From Diploptera punctata (Eukaryota > Arthropoda > Insecta > Blattodea > Blaberidae): a DNA stretch of 64,000 nt. Below are positions 1 to 13,900 of this stretch, in pieces (within the stretch, counting starts at the first letter, position 1; the number at the start of each line of letters is the position of its first letter). The stretch lies in NCBI GenBank assembly GCA_030220185.1, contig JASPKZ010001230.1, forward strand, positions 937,001 to 1,001,000. The letters are read 5' to 3'. The position numbers and the translations under genes are program-made. The notes beneath the pieces were generated by a model that saw only the letters and a list, made by a program, of their open reading frames with translations, was not told where the DNA came from and did not search any database.

Positions 1-419
1 TATATTCTATTACCTGTTGTCAAAACCAGAAAAAAAAAACAAACTTATAAATGGCATATAATATGCCAACTATTCAATCTCGCTTGTATATTACTTGTAA
101 ATGTTGATTTCTGGATTCCACACATGTATCCTTGTTTATGTTTTATATGAGATTTTGTAAACTTAAAGTAAACATAAAAAAGAAACACTCCATGACACGA
201 CAGATCTAGAAAGCCTTTGACTTATCAGCTGGCCTCACATGTGTCAATTATGGAGGTGGATAATTATCAGCTAGTACAGGAGTATGATGCAGTCAGCATG
301 TAATGTCAACCCCCAGTTGTTATAACTGGTTTTTTTTAAGCTGCTATTTATTGTCGCTACCCAAATTCGTCACGATGCTCAGTGAGTAACTAGTCCCTTA
401 CTGGTCAAAATTCTTCTTC
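1..419. other. DERA intron sequence, nothing recognised
   Basis: AT-rich with no exon-like reading resembling DERA's N-terminus and no clear repeat structure. Confidence 0.5.
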
Positions 420-660
420 TTCATAATTTGTAGGATTTTCATCCTGTTTATTTCCAAAATCACTCCTCGGAGGAAGACATATTGGATGTGCATCCACTGT
501 GTATCCATATCTTGGTTGGTCTTCCTCTTATTCTTCTCCCGTCCATTGTTCTATCTTCTTTAGGTCTTTTTGCAAGTCGGTTGTCTTCAATTCTTTTTAT
601 ATGACCTTTCCAATATGACCAAAATTGCATGTGAATATTTCTGTACCAAGGCATGATTAC
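420..660 (-). mobile_element. LINE 3'-end fragment (C-terminal RT tail)
   Basis: Minus-strand reading contains WSYWKGHIKRIEDNRLAKR and then GRRIRGRPTKIW, the basic tail of RTE-like insect non-LTR retrotransposons (consensus W.GH..RM...R..K..., GRR.RGRP..RW). It is heavily truncated with no terminal duplication found. The stretch 660-990 to its right shows nothing recognisable. Confidence 0.6.
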
Positions 661-989
661 TTAGACTGTTCAGTTAAGATGCTAAACTATTTGAGTTTAG
701 AACAATTCATTAATTAAGTACAGTTTTAGTTTTTAAAATCCAATCCAACTTTTTTTAAGGTGGCTGTAATTATTAACGAGCAATTGACCAATAGTTTGTG
801 AACTATTGCTTTTTCTATTCATAAATTTGAACTGTAAACTTGTCAAACATATTTATTTCAAATTTACACTGAAAAGCTAACACCAATACCTGAACTTATT
901 TTATTACTCTGTATAATACAAGATATTAGACACTGGTTATTCAGTTTTTTTAATTATTATTTCAGGATTGTTTCTGTTATTTACACAGG

Positions 990-1590
990 TATCCTCAACC
1001 AAAATATACAATTTTTTTCTTCCACACTTCCCGGTCTTGCATGTCTGCTTCTGTCATATTTCTCTTCTTCATGTTGTCTTGAATTCCCTTTATCCACGTT
1101 GGCTTTGGTCTACCATGTTTCCCTTTTTTTCCAGGAGGTATCCATTTCAATACTTCTTTGTTTGTTTCTGTGTCCCTTCTTCTCATTATATGTCCATACC
1201 ATCTTAGTTGGATTTCTTCATTCTCTTGTACAGTATTCTTTTCTACATTCATTATTTCTCTTATTGTATTATTTCTTACTTTATCCAATTTTGATATTCT
1301 TGCCGACCTTCTTAAAAAGTCCATTTGTGTGACTAATAATTTATTTCTGTGTTTTTGCTTCATCGTCCATGTTTCTGCACCATATAATAAAATACTCTTC
1401 ACAATTGTGTTATATATTAATAATTTAGTCCTCTTGATTATGTGCTTACTCCATAAAATAGAATTTAATATGCCAATAATTTTCTTTGTCTCTATTATTC
1501 TTTTTCTCGATGTCTAATTCAGATGATCCATCTTTTTGAACTACTGATCCCAAATACTTAAAACATTCTACTGTTTTAATCTTTGTTCCA
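990..1590 (-). mobile_element. LINE fragment, reverse-transcriptase C-terminus
   Basis: A 135-codon open stretch (995-1402) reads ILLYGAETWTMK, MDFLRRSARISKLDKVRN, LRWYGHIMRR and KKGKHGRPKPTW, the post-thumb tail of RTE-like LINEs. Weaker similarity continues to about 1590. It is a dead 5'-truncated copy in a DERA intron. The same protein tail recurs, interrupted, at 47950-49100. Confidence 0.75.
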
Positions 1591-1764
1591 GTTTTTTTAT
1601 GATTAAAAACGGAAGTGTATGAGTGGTTCAGATAGTTTGTTAAATGTGTAAAATGCTTAATAGTTTGCTTTATAAATTAAAAGAAATTAGTAGTTTACTA
1701 CCATTCACTGTATGAAATCACCCACATTATTATGAGATTATATTAAATTAATTCTTTCTCTCAG

Positions 1765-1927
1765 GCAGCACATCCACTTTCACCAGATCTTTTAGTTGCC
1801 CTTCAACTTGAAGAGATCTCTGAAAAAATCACAACTGCAGCTGTTTGTGTTTACCCTGCTCGTGTAAAAGATGCTGTCAGCAGCCTTAAGAAAATGGGAA
1901 TGGCTGATAAGATTCCAGTTGCTTCAG
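1765..1927 (+). CDS. DERA: DERA exon a (first exon in window)
   Basis: The acceptor is ...tttctctcag before 1765 and the donor is GTAAAT at 1928. It codes AAHPLSPDLL... to ...KIPVAS and ends with one base of a split Val codon (phase 1). It includes the TTAAVCVYPARV strand-helix characteristic of the family. A longer version starting further left is not excluded, but the reading before the AG does not resemble DERA. Confidence 0.93.
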
Positions 1928-4900
1928 GTAAATTTTTATGTATAAGTATTTTTTATTAAAATTCAGCATATAGAAGACATAAAAAAACACTGAAAGAAGC
2001 CATACTTGCTTTGTAATGTAATGTAAAATTCCCAAATAAATGTCTTCTTAATAAATAACCTGCCATTTGCAAGATAGAAGCAAAGGTTTCATAGCATTTG
2101 GTGCATGGAAATTAACAGAATATATAAGAGAAAAATTTGCGTTCAGATTGGAACTTGCTCAGGTAACGCAGTCATTAACATTATTGGCCTAGAAAAGCCA
2201 AATGTCCTGGTGTTCAAGTCCCAGTCTGAGCATATAATGGTTTCTCTTCAAATATATATATAGAAGACAATTTCAGGTATCTGTAGATATTGTAGTAATG
2301 CACCATCAGTGTATTCAAGTTTCAAACTAACGCTTGATAACATCTCTGTCTGCAAACAGAGTCTGTACTTGGGCCCAAAAATACATATTAAATTCATCTT
2401 CTTTCGGTAAACGACCCCTATGGTATTATTCAACATAGTCGACTCACTGAGAACGCTAATCATATTTGCCTTTATTATCTATATAGTTTACGTTTATCAG
2501 GAGATGAACGGGGCGAATTGGTCTCTAAGATGCAGAAAACTTAGGTTCAAGTTCAGAGTGATACAGTTAAGCAAGCTACTAGAAAAGACATGAAAGCTTA
2601 ACTAATATCAATATAATTAATCCTTCTTCATTACGTGTATCCATCTGCAGCTGATGACACGAATCCATTGCATACTTATGCTATAAGTTGCAATAGGGCT
2701 GCATTTGAACATGCAGCTTATATGGACATTCAAGATGGAGTGTCCACGAGATTAAAAGAAGGGGTGTATGAAAGACAGAAATGAACCTTTCGGCCTTGAA
2801 TACTGTAATACAATCAGGGTCGAAGAAAACAAGAGGTCAGGCAAGGGAGACTGGATAGGAAAGTAAAAAGAGGGATCTGGTACTAGAAAAGGAAGATTAA
2901 AGATAAAAGTAAGGAGCAATACACAAGTAAGTGGAAGCAATGTTTTGCTCAGCTTGGGCACCTTGTTGTCGCCATCCACATATCCCCTAGATGGGGACCC
3001 CTGAGGGGTTATGATGTCAAAAAGTAAAGTATACAATTAGCTGTTTGAAATAATAAATGAAATATAAACATAATACATAATGAAAATAACTAGAACAGTT
3101 GTCGGCTTTAAATAACAATAATGATACATACATCCAATCACACAGAAATAAACTATTTTCTTCTTAACAGCTTTTCTTTTAATAAATGCAAATGAACAGT
3201 CCTTGGCAACGGATCGCTTCTTCGACCCCCACCGAACTTGATGGAATGAAACGTTGATTCTGATGTTAACTGGTACAGGCTTCTGGTCACGGACATCGGT
3301 CATCGTGCATCCTAAGTCACACCAGTGACATCAGGAAAGGGAGATAGGAGGGGGTAAAGTAGGAAGGGATAGAGCACAGAACACATATTCATCACCACAG
3401 AGTCTATCTATGAAACGTCATGGCAGTAAAATTACGTCACCACGGTACTGTAAAAGATAGATTCTAGAAATTAGATTATGATGGCACTGTACATCAACTA
3501 TATGTATACTTTTAAAAGACATACAATTCTGGAAATGCATGCTATTATGCTTTACAGAGGCCCTTGTCATTCCAATTTCTTTCAAAATAGTTAAATTGTT
3601 ATTTTCCCAGTTATATTATTTGGATGGCAAAACATGGTTTCTTACTTTAAGGGAGGAGAAAAGATTAGGAGTATTCGAGAATAAAGTTCTTAGGAAAATT
3701 TTTTACCAAAGAGAAATGAACAGACAGGCAAATGGAGAAGACTGAATAATAATGAGTTTCATGATCTTTATGGGAAACCAGATATAACAATAGTTAATCT
3801 CTCGATTGCTATGGGCAGGACATATGGCATGAAATGGGAATGAAATATGGGCATGAAACTCCTTGTAAGAAAACCAGAAGGAAAGTCCCAAGTAGGTAAG
3901 CCAAGAATGAGGTAGGAGAATAATATTAACCATGGTTTGAGGGAAGTAAATTAGACAGGGGAACATTATCTGAGGATAGGGATCTATGGAGATCTTATGT
4001 CTGCACAGCCATGAACCTATGGGTTTAATAGTGCCAGTGAGTTAGTTAGTTAGGCCTAAATTAAAAATGTGATCTATTAAACACTCACTGTAACAATAAG
4101 ATGTCAGAGCCTGGAAGCATTGTTAGGTTTGACTGCATACTCACGAGTATTTAACTATAACATTTTTATGCCTTAGCTAAGTTGTTTAAGGCAATATGCA
4201 GGAAGCTAGAATGTCATGGGTTCAATTCCCAATGGAGTTAGAATTTTTTTAATTGGCTTAAATCTTCTAGCAGCTCTATGGCTCTGGAATTGACTTAGCT
4301 TCTAATAGAAATGAGTATGATATAAACCCCTTGTTCTGGAAGCTGATATCTCATGGCAATTGTCTATAAAGGACATCAATGGTCTCCTAAGGGTTGCAGT
4401 AGGATCACTTTACTTTTACAAAATTGTATGCATTAAGAATATGCCTCACCATAAAAGTTTGTTTATGAGGTCCTATAGCAACCTGTAGAACAAAAAAAAG
4501 CCATCATGTCAGAAATCTATAGCTTACCATATTTTTTGACTATAAGATGCACTTTTTTCTTCAAAAATTCAAGTGCATGTTATACTCGAAATTGATATAA
4601 AAAGTCCAGTGTTTGATTTAAAATTCCCACCAGTCTTAAAAAATGACCATATATTCGATACTGTGAGAATTATCTCTATCTGGCAACATTGGATTCAACT
4701 GGCAGCAGCAGTGCATCGATGTGACGAACATGAGTTACGGGGATTCACAAGCTGGCTAACACTGTCTCTCTCCCGCCCCGCCATCACAAACCTAGAACAC
4801 TATCTAGCCTATGGTGCATCATTGCAGTCTATGATGCCAGTGAACTTGAACAAATGGATGATGGATGAAATCCAACATGAATTCGTGCCAAAGGAAGCTT

Positions 4901-7900
4901 TAAATGACATACAATCAAGCAAGTGTGTCAGTGGATAAAACAATCATGGTCTAGAGCAAGAGAAGACATTATTGTTAAATCTTCCAATAAGTGCGGCGTA
5001 AGTAACACTCTCAATACCAGTGAAGACCATCTTATATATAAAGCGGTCAACGATGACGAAGAAGAAGAAGAAAGTTCAGATGACGATTCTCAGGGATTTT
5101 AAAGATCAAAACAGTTTTATAAACTAAGAATTTTTTTTGTCTGGCTTTGCAATCTAATAATAAAAATGGTAATAATGCTATTTTTTTTAAAACTGCTTAA
5201 AAATTAAGGCGTGTCTTATAGTCCGTAAAATATTGTACCCCTTGAAAGTTTTCAGTACATGCCACTAAAATTTTTTAACATGATCATCCATGTCTAGGTT
5301 TTGCAATGTAATAATATTGATAATTAATAGAAGTTGTGTTTAAATACTATGTGTGTGTATATATATTATGTAACCTTTATGATTTTATTTTAAGATTTAC
5401 TTTAAAAATTAAATCCACTGCTATGGTCCAATGGTAGTATCGCTGCCTTGTACACAGCAGGCCTGGGTTCACTCCCAGGTTGGGACAAGTTACTTGGGTG
5501 ATTTTTTTTTTGGGGTGAGGGGGGTTTCCTTACCTGTAAGACAAATACCAGGAAACAGTCCTCTGAACATCATCTGGCCATCATAATCATTATTTTCATA
5601 TTTGTAATGTTTAGTAAAAATGTGTATGTGAATGGTGTGTTTATCATCTTATATTGTATTGTCTTGGAGGAGGCCCTGACATTGAGATGACTATATAACT
5701 CATGCCACAAATGCTAGTCAGTGACCAATCACGTTTCAATGAATGTTGTTTTACAACCAATGACAGTCGTGTTTCACCTCACCCTTTATCGATTTCTCTT
5801 TATCAGCTCCTGTTTTTATGATAAAGAAAGCTCCTCATTTTTAATGTTCTGAACAGGTCAAAGCATTATTTTTCTCCAACAAATACATTGAATATAGTAA
5901 ATAATGAAAAGATTCCTTGATTTTACTGAGTTGTTTACTAAAAAAATAAATGAATAACCCGTAATGTTGATTATGATATATAGTTTGATGTGTTTCATTA
6001 TTTCTCCACTTGGGTGCACTCTTACAATATTGCGATCTTATTTGGCAATAAATAATATGATCAAGCAGCAGTGAATGAACATAACCTCACATTTCTGATT
6101 TGTTTTCAAACATCGCCGTTTACATTAAATATATTAATATTTTAAAATAACTATAGTTAAACAATGATTTGTGAGTAAACAGCTTAATTTTATTCGTTAA
6201 ATAGTCCTAACAAATGCCACTCTTGATTTCCAAATTCTCTAGATAAATTCATTCCTCACTTCGTGAGTCGCGAATTTATCGATAATTTGGAAATCACTCG
6301 TGACATTACTTATGATAACTCTTTCAGGGAGGCCTTCCATGCCCCAGTATGGTCAAAAGAGTATGTGTGTGATCCATAGTTTAAAATCCCTCTCCCGTGC
6401 AGGTCGTGCCACTGTAAGGACCAGGTGGCATGTGACATGTAAATAGTACCTATAAGGTGAGAGATTAAACTAAGTTAATGGAATGAAAAAAAATACTTTA
6501 AAAGTTAAAAGTTGTTAAAAATTCCTAAATTATCTAACAAATGGAAATTAAAACCTAACTAGAAAGGCTACTTTAATATGCATAAACACAACTTCTATGA
6601 AATTACTAAATAAATTAGTTGAGAAATATAATTTAAAGAAAAAAAAGTGGCTATTCTTTACAACCTGTGATGCGACTCCTGTCAATTTTATTCTTAGGGT
6701 TTCATTTTTCAAATTATTTCCCACCATTTACAATGATTTTAACATTTTTTCTAAAAATTATTTCAATATATTTTTCTATGATATTTAACTCCATACGTAT
6801 CATGAAGACATGACAGCCATATTGATTTTAATGAATATTCTATGCAACTACAAAGACATGTACCAGTGCAATCAACATAGATTATGTACTAATTAACTGT
6901 ACACATATACTTCAGAATTTCAGAACTTACTGTTTATTTTTGGGCTTTGCATTCTTTCACATGTTAGAGTGCTTAAATTGGGTTAGGTTAGCTTTTAGGT
7001 TGGTCTTTCGTGGGTTAGAGTACTGAAATTGTGTTAGGTTAGCTTTTAGGTTCATTAAATATCGGATATATGTTGGCTGCATTCCGTGATTCCATAGTGT
7101 AAACCACGCATGCGCATGGTGTATGATTGGAAGTTAGAAAATTTTTCACGTCTCATGTTGTAATAAATTCCCTAATCTACTTTAGATACGATTAAAATAC
7201 CTTATGAACACAACTAAATTATTGTAATCAATGGTAAAGAGAAACTTTTTTTCTGAGTAGGCTGAATTGACTCAGTGGTCGGAGCATCAGCATGGAAAGC
7301 TGAAGGTTCGCAGTTCGATTCCCGGTTCAGGCAAAAAAATTTTCTCTTTACCATTGATTACAATAATTTAGTTGTGTTCATTAATTTACTTATTTCTATC
7401 ATAATAATAGCTTTAGCTTCTCAATATTAATTTAATAAATAATGCTATAGCTGTATGGAGTCCTTCATGTCTTCTTAAGTAGAAGCCATTCATTATGTAT
7501 TTGTGAATGATGATTCATTGCATCGAATGTGTGACCAAGAGAGTAAGGTAAGGGGAGGATTTATGCTTGGATGGGAGTGTATCCTGAATTGGCTCAGTAG
7601 TTGGAGTATCAGCACAGAAAGCTGAAGGTTCACAGTTCGTTCCCAGTTCAGGCAAAAATTTTTCTCAAAAATACTTGATTGAAAGAAACCTCAAAATATT
7701 ACTTCCTAAAATAAACCATTAACATTTTTTCTCTTTACCATTGATTACAATAATTTAGTTGTATTCATTAATTTATTTATTTCTATGATAGTAACTAGTC
7801 CAAGATCCAGCTGCAAGATTACTATGTTCGTCGAGTGTATGAACAAAATCTATTTTTTCATAAAATTGTGAATGACTGAATACATTTTTGCTGAGTTGCC

Positions 7901-10900
7901 TATTAAAATTCGGCCACCAGTATGTTTAATTAAAATACAATTAATTTAGTTATTCAAAATAACTTGATTAATTTGTTATTAAAATAAATTATAATCCAGT
8001 GTGCAGAAATTGATGAATAGAGCTTGAAAAGTTTTGGTTGCCATTGCACACTTGGCCATAAATCTCCTTGCGGCTACAACAGGCTGTGACACCAGTCAGT
8101 CATAAAATGGCACTAAGTACGTATTTATTGATTTATATTGTTTCAAATAAAGTTCAGTTCATTTAAAATGCTGTGATTTGTTTCGTATAATGTATATTAA
8201 CACTACCTTTTGGATATATTTTTGTATATACATTGTACGTAGTATACATAAAGGGCAGTAGTTTTACTTCCCGCTGTGAGGGAACAGTATAAAAGAATAA
8301 ATACGTACTTACTGCCATTTTATTACTGATTGGTGTCACAGCCTGCTGTAGCCGCGAGGAGGTTTATGGCCAAGTTTGCAATGGCAACCAAAACTTTTCA
8401 AACTCTATACATCGATTTCTGCAAACTGGATTATAATTTATTTTAATAACAAGTGAATCAAATTATTTTGAATAAATAAATAAATTATATTTTAATTAAA
8501 CATACTGGCGGCTGAATTTTAATAGGCAACTTGGCAAAAATGTATTCAGTCATTCACAATTTTATGAAAAAATAAATAAATTTTATTCATACACTCGATG
8601 AACGTAGTAATCTTGCAGCCAGATGTTGGACTAACAGCTTTAGCTTCTCAATATTAATTTAAAAAAATACCTTATGTTTACAGTTGCCACAGGTTTTCCC
8701 AGTGGACAGTATTTATTGAAAACACGCTTGGAAGAAATAAAGGCAGCAGTTGCTGATGGAGCATCTGAAATTGACATTGTGATAGACCGTGGTTTAGTTA
8801 TAAAACATCAATGGGAAGAATTATACCAAGAAATTCAACAAATGAAGGAAGCATGTGGACCAAATGTACATATGAAAACAATTCTCGCAGTTGGAGAATT
8901 AGGATCTCTAACAAATGTGTACAAAGCTTCTCTTGTAGCAATGATGGCAGGTTCAGATTTCATTAAGACTTCTACTGGTATGTAAGCTTCTTTATATACT
9001 CACATTTTATATACGGTATTCATTTTTTTTTTTAATTCTGGTAATTTATAAAGATTTATTAAACACACTGTGTACATTATAATACAATTATTGAAAATTA
9101 TTGTCGTCTGCATAGAATGTTAGAGGTTTTCTTCTTGCTATGCAGTCAATAAGGTGGTATTGTTGACATTTTTGGTCACATACCTTGCAGAGGCACTGGT
9201 TCGATGTGAGGTGGAACTCTTTTATGGTACATACTCTGTAGTGGAATCCATGTGTGGCGATCCTTTTGAACACGTGTCTTAGGGAGAAGTTTGGTTCCTT
9301 CCATTCTTCGGTGTTCATTGCTGGGGTCAGGAAGAATCTGCAGTCTATATCCTCTGCTTTTTCTTATCTCTCTCTCTTTCTTATGTGTGCTTCGAAGTTC
9401 AAGAAGTAGCATCACCGGAAGCCACGGTCCTCCTCTATGCAGATGATATAGTCATCCTATCCAGAAATAAAGTAGCTCTTCAGACTAGCCTGGATAAACT
9501 ACACAACTGGGCGCACAGGAACAAACTAGATGTTAACACAAGCAAAACTAAGATTATGAAATTCAGATGAGGAGGAAACGTAAACAAGGATGACAAATTC
9601 AAGTATGGAAATGCCCAACTAGAATTAGCCAACTGCTACAAGTATCTCGGTCTAACATTGCAAGTCACAGGAAAATCATTCACCAAGCACATGCAGGAAA
9701 GATGTAACTCAGCAATAAAGGCCACATTTGACATTCAAAATGTTGAAAAGCTGTCAATTCTGGTAATTTGCATTTGTTTTAATTATCAGTAGTCATATTT
9801 GTGAATTTGTCAGTGTTGATGCTCAGAGAATAATATGTTTGACCTAGATCCAAAGTTTATGTTTGAATTCAACCAAGTTCCATTAAGGGCCACATGCAAA
9901 TACATTAGTCTTTACTCAAATTACTTCCAATCACTGATGAGCTGACTTTCCGTGAGCAAGTGCAAAGATCGAATTAGCTACCCACTAACTGGTCATGCAT
10001 GAAAGTTGTCATTTTCATAATATTGGCAAGAAATTACCCAGAATTCTCAGCGATAAAACCACTTCCATTACTTTTGTCTGCTAGAGGAACGCATGTACAC
10101 TTGCGTCCTGCAAATAATACCGTATATGACGATGTTTGCATCACGCGATATTACGCTGATTCTCCTGTTCTTCCAGTTGAATTCTTTGGTAGACTCTATC
10201 AAATTCCTCATCTCCGCGTATACTGAAAACATTATCGAAGTCTTCAACATCTGACATCTTGGATAAAGCAACAAGGTACGCGGCAAGGTTTCAAACTACA
10301 TCGGTTCCCATCGAGTTGCTCACAATTCGTTTCTCTGATAAGTCACCTCGCCAGGTAGCTTAGGAATTTCAACAATTATTATCGCATGAATAGATTTTTG
10401 AGTATACAAAAACGTATTTGGATGCAACTTTCTCAGCAGAGTACAGGCAGAGAATGACTTTTATGGTCTAATGCATTCATAAATCTTTTAGGTGAATTTA
10501 TTTTCTTTGGAAGAAAAGTTAAAGGTCCCATGTCATTGAAATGTGTGCAATGTTTAAGAACCATGAAAATCATGTACTGTGCTGGTATTGTTAAGCTTTA
10601 CTGCAGAATTAACTATTATGAAACCAATCAAACAAACATATAATTTTAACTATTATGAACTTAAAATTTTTAAATAATAAAACTTGTTAATAAATTACAA
10701 TAGTAAGTAACATTATGAAGTTGTTCTTAATAACTAAGGTAATAGGGTGTGTCTGTTTCGATATGCAAGCATTTTGAAATATATCCGAAAAGAATATGAC
10801 AATTTATGAGATAAGTTAAACAGACTTACCTTATTTATTAATAAAACTTTACCTAAGAAGTCAGCCATCCTCAAACAAATTATTTTATAACTCATTTGAC

Positions 10901-13900
10901 TGAAGATGGAAGTAAAATTTACTTTTGAAACCAGTATCATGAAAACATGCAACTTTATGAGAAGAAATATTAAAAACATTTTCTCCAACTCATTCATAAA
11001 TTATAAAAACCCTAGAGTGTTACCTCCCACTTTGATTCTGATCAAAAAATAAATAAAATATTTTAATAATTTGAGTTTGTGTTTTTTAACATTCTTACCT
11101 CATACAAACTCAATTATTAAATGAAACCTCATAATGTTACTTCCTAATGATTTTAAAATAAAATATTGTTGAAATATTGTAGCCTTTCAAAATATTTTGT
11201 TCCGTCTTTTGAAAGTATTGACTTGTAATGAACTTGATCTATAGAAGAATATCTTTAATATATTCTGGATTTTAGGAATTTAAAATCAACTGAACTGGAC
11301 TGGAGTTGATCCCACGATTGAATTGGTTGTTGCTAAAATGAATTAACTACAGATTCAACATCCTTACATATAGATATACATTTTGTGCTTAAAGGATATC
11401 CCGTCCTCATACAGAACCACAGTTTAACATTTCAGTTTAGTTTCATGCTAAAATGCCCTTACTCCAGAATAGAGGGCCTTCTAGCAGTGACCATGTCAAT
11501 TTGCTGTATTGTAGAAAGAGCCATTTAACAGTGACTAATTCAATTATGAAGTCTATTGGCAGGCACATTATCAACTTACTTGACACATTGCTTATTATAA
11601 TAATTTTGTCATAAAACCAACCTGATTATAAGTGATACAGTTATAGAATGGTTGGTGATGATGCCAGTCACTTACTTCCACTCTAATATTAAAAAAAAGA
11701 TTTGAAAGTTGAAAGAAGAATGAACAATGACCATGACCCAAGATGCTAACCGAGGTCAGAGTTTAATGTGTAAAACGACATCCATCATCTGTTAACCATT
11801 CCTGCATACAAAATGCATACCTGGAAAGTAAAATGGGGGATTTATACAATGCACTAACAATTTTAACATAGGCACTGAGGCAAAGATCAGAACACCTTCA
11901 ATAAGAAATGGGATGTGGCCTTTTAATGAAATGTTTCAATATTTACAATCAGGGGAAATCATAGGAAACTCAGTCAGAACAATAAGAGGAGCTTTGATTA
12001 TGTTCCAATGCAGCATAATATTGCTAAGGTATGAGCCCAGTAGTTAGGTTTTACCTTCATGAAGGCTTTGCCAGACAAGTGTTGAATTATAAGAATGATG
12101 AATTAAGACTCATCCCTTGCCGAACTAGGAGGTTTCATTCATCAGAGCTGCAGTGTTAGGCAGTTGATGTATTTGGCTATGAATTCCAAATCTCCATGTT
12201 CTCGTGAAATGGTGACACTATCGCATACGTAGGTGAGGTACCTCCCCAAGTTGCCGAACTAGAGAGTTAAACCTCTGTACAATGCTGGTGATGTACTCCC
12301 AGGTTCTCATGAATCGGCATGTTGCTGACTTACCAAGATATGTAAGCCGCAGTGCAGAGACACTTGGACTGTACAAATTACAGTTTCTTCACATGGGTTC
12401 AAGAGCAGGTGTAGTCCATAATATTAGTTGCTTATAGAGCAGCACTCTATTCTTGGCAGACAGTCTGCCCCCCCCCCCACCGGATCAGAAGTGGGCCGAG
12501 TCTCTGAATAGCTTTCCGTTAAACTGATCTATGTGGTGAAGGATTATTTAATTTATTTTAAAAATATTAATAATAGTTTATTGGTGGTGAAATGTTAGAT
12601 GGTAAGAAGGAAACCTTTACATTTTATGTTTACTAGGTTACAAATATGTTTCTTTAAGGGGGGTGATGGGTGAAATTTTCGACATTTTCAGTCAAATTTA
12701 ACATTTTTTGTTTTTTGTATTAAGAAATACTACGTACCTTAAAGTGTAAGTTGGCGAAGTTTTAGTGTCCTAATGATTGTAGGAGGGCATGGTATGCTAC
12801 ATTCTAATTTAACTGCATGCAAACTTTCAAATTGGCTTTTCCACACTTTTATTTTCATTGCATTTCAATACATTCAAATCAAAATAGCATTGACAAATTT
12901 AATGATAGAAGCACGAAATTTTAACTGCATGTCTCACACACTATGGCTAATAATTCTATGCATGGATTTTGAAGCAACGTTGATAGTTTTTAAATAAAAA
13001 ATAAAATATGTGTAGTAATTTTAAAAAATCATATGCAGAGGAAGTTTATATTTTTTTCTTCCTTTATTATAATGATATAGAAAAGTTAATGCATAGTGTT
13101 GTTCTAAATAAGTCAGTGGTCGTGTAGAAAAAAATTAAAAATTTTACTAAAAAAATTATGGGACTTATTAAAAATTTTAATATGCAAATTTTTAAATGGA
13201 TTTTCTTCAATAACTCAAAAACTTTAAGCCTAGAAGGCTGAAACTTTAATATAATATTACTTATTATGGCATGAATGTGTGTACAAAAAATCAAGCATGT
13301 AGCTTAAAAACTGTAGAAAATATAAATTTCACCCATCTCTCCCCTTAAGGTAATGTTGCCCAATATTTTGTGTTAAAGAAAATCTGCACAGAAAAACTTT
13401 ATCTCCAGAGTAAGTGATGAATTAATGTAAATATTTTGCAGGCAAAGAGAATGTAAATGCTACACTTCCTGTAGGAATTGTGATGTGTAGAGCAATTCGA
13501 GATTATTATCAGCGTGTGGGATATAAGGTAGGCCTACATACACACAGTAAGTTTATATAGAGTTTTTTTTTAACTTTTACAGGAATTAATCACTATGAGG
13601 TTTAATTTAGTTATACAAAACACTCATTAGACCAGTAGTTACATATGCTTGTGAAACTTGGGTCCTAAAAGAAACTATAACATAAATTATTATTGATTTC
13701 GTACATCTCAATGATGGATAAATCATATTTGAAGAGAAAAATTATACGCTCAGACCGGGACTTGAACCCGGGACCCTTGGTTCTCTAGACCAAGTGCTCT
13801 ACCAACTGAGCTACCTGAGCAAGTACCGATCCAAACGCAAATCTTTCAAGTCCCGGTCTGAGCGTATAATTTTTCTCTTCAAATATAACATAAATGACTA

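Larger units (their letters stand above)
7194..8676. mobile_element. 1.5-kb composite insertion bounded by 13-bp direct repeats
   Basis: AAAATACCTTATG occurs at 7194-7206 and 8664-8676, consistent with a target duplication spanning nested elements: a foldback tRNA-SINE (7200-7376), a second related tRNA-like head (about 7585-7655), a duplicated flank (7361-7436 resembles 7748-7797 plus 8637-8660) and a long inverted repeat inserted into that duplicate. The right boundary lies 8 bp before DERA exon b. Confidence 0.65.

Noticed and set aside
6960..7062. TTAGGTTAG motifs as telomere sequence
   Set aside because: Only two degenerate ~50-bp units; no (TTAGG)n array, and the site is inside a DERA intron.
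8674..8683. ATG opening a 103-codon frame through DERA exon b
   Set aside because: The ATG lies in the intron before a good acceptor (tttacag); upstream exon a joins in phase, so this is not a start.
13755..13830. Near-perfect tRNA cloverleaf on the minus strand
   Set aside because: It is enclosed in SINE flanks and a 12-bp target duplication, and the anticodon (AGA, Ser-like) conflicts with the short variable arm, so it is a SINE head and not a tRNA gene.
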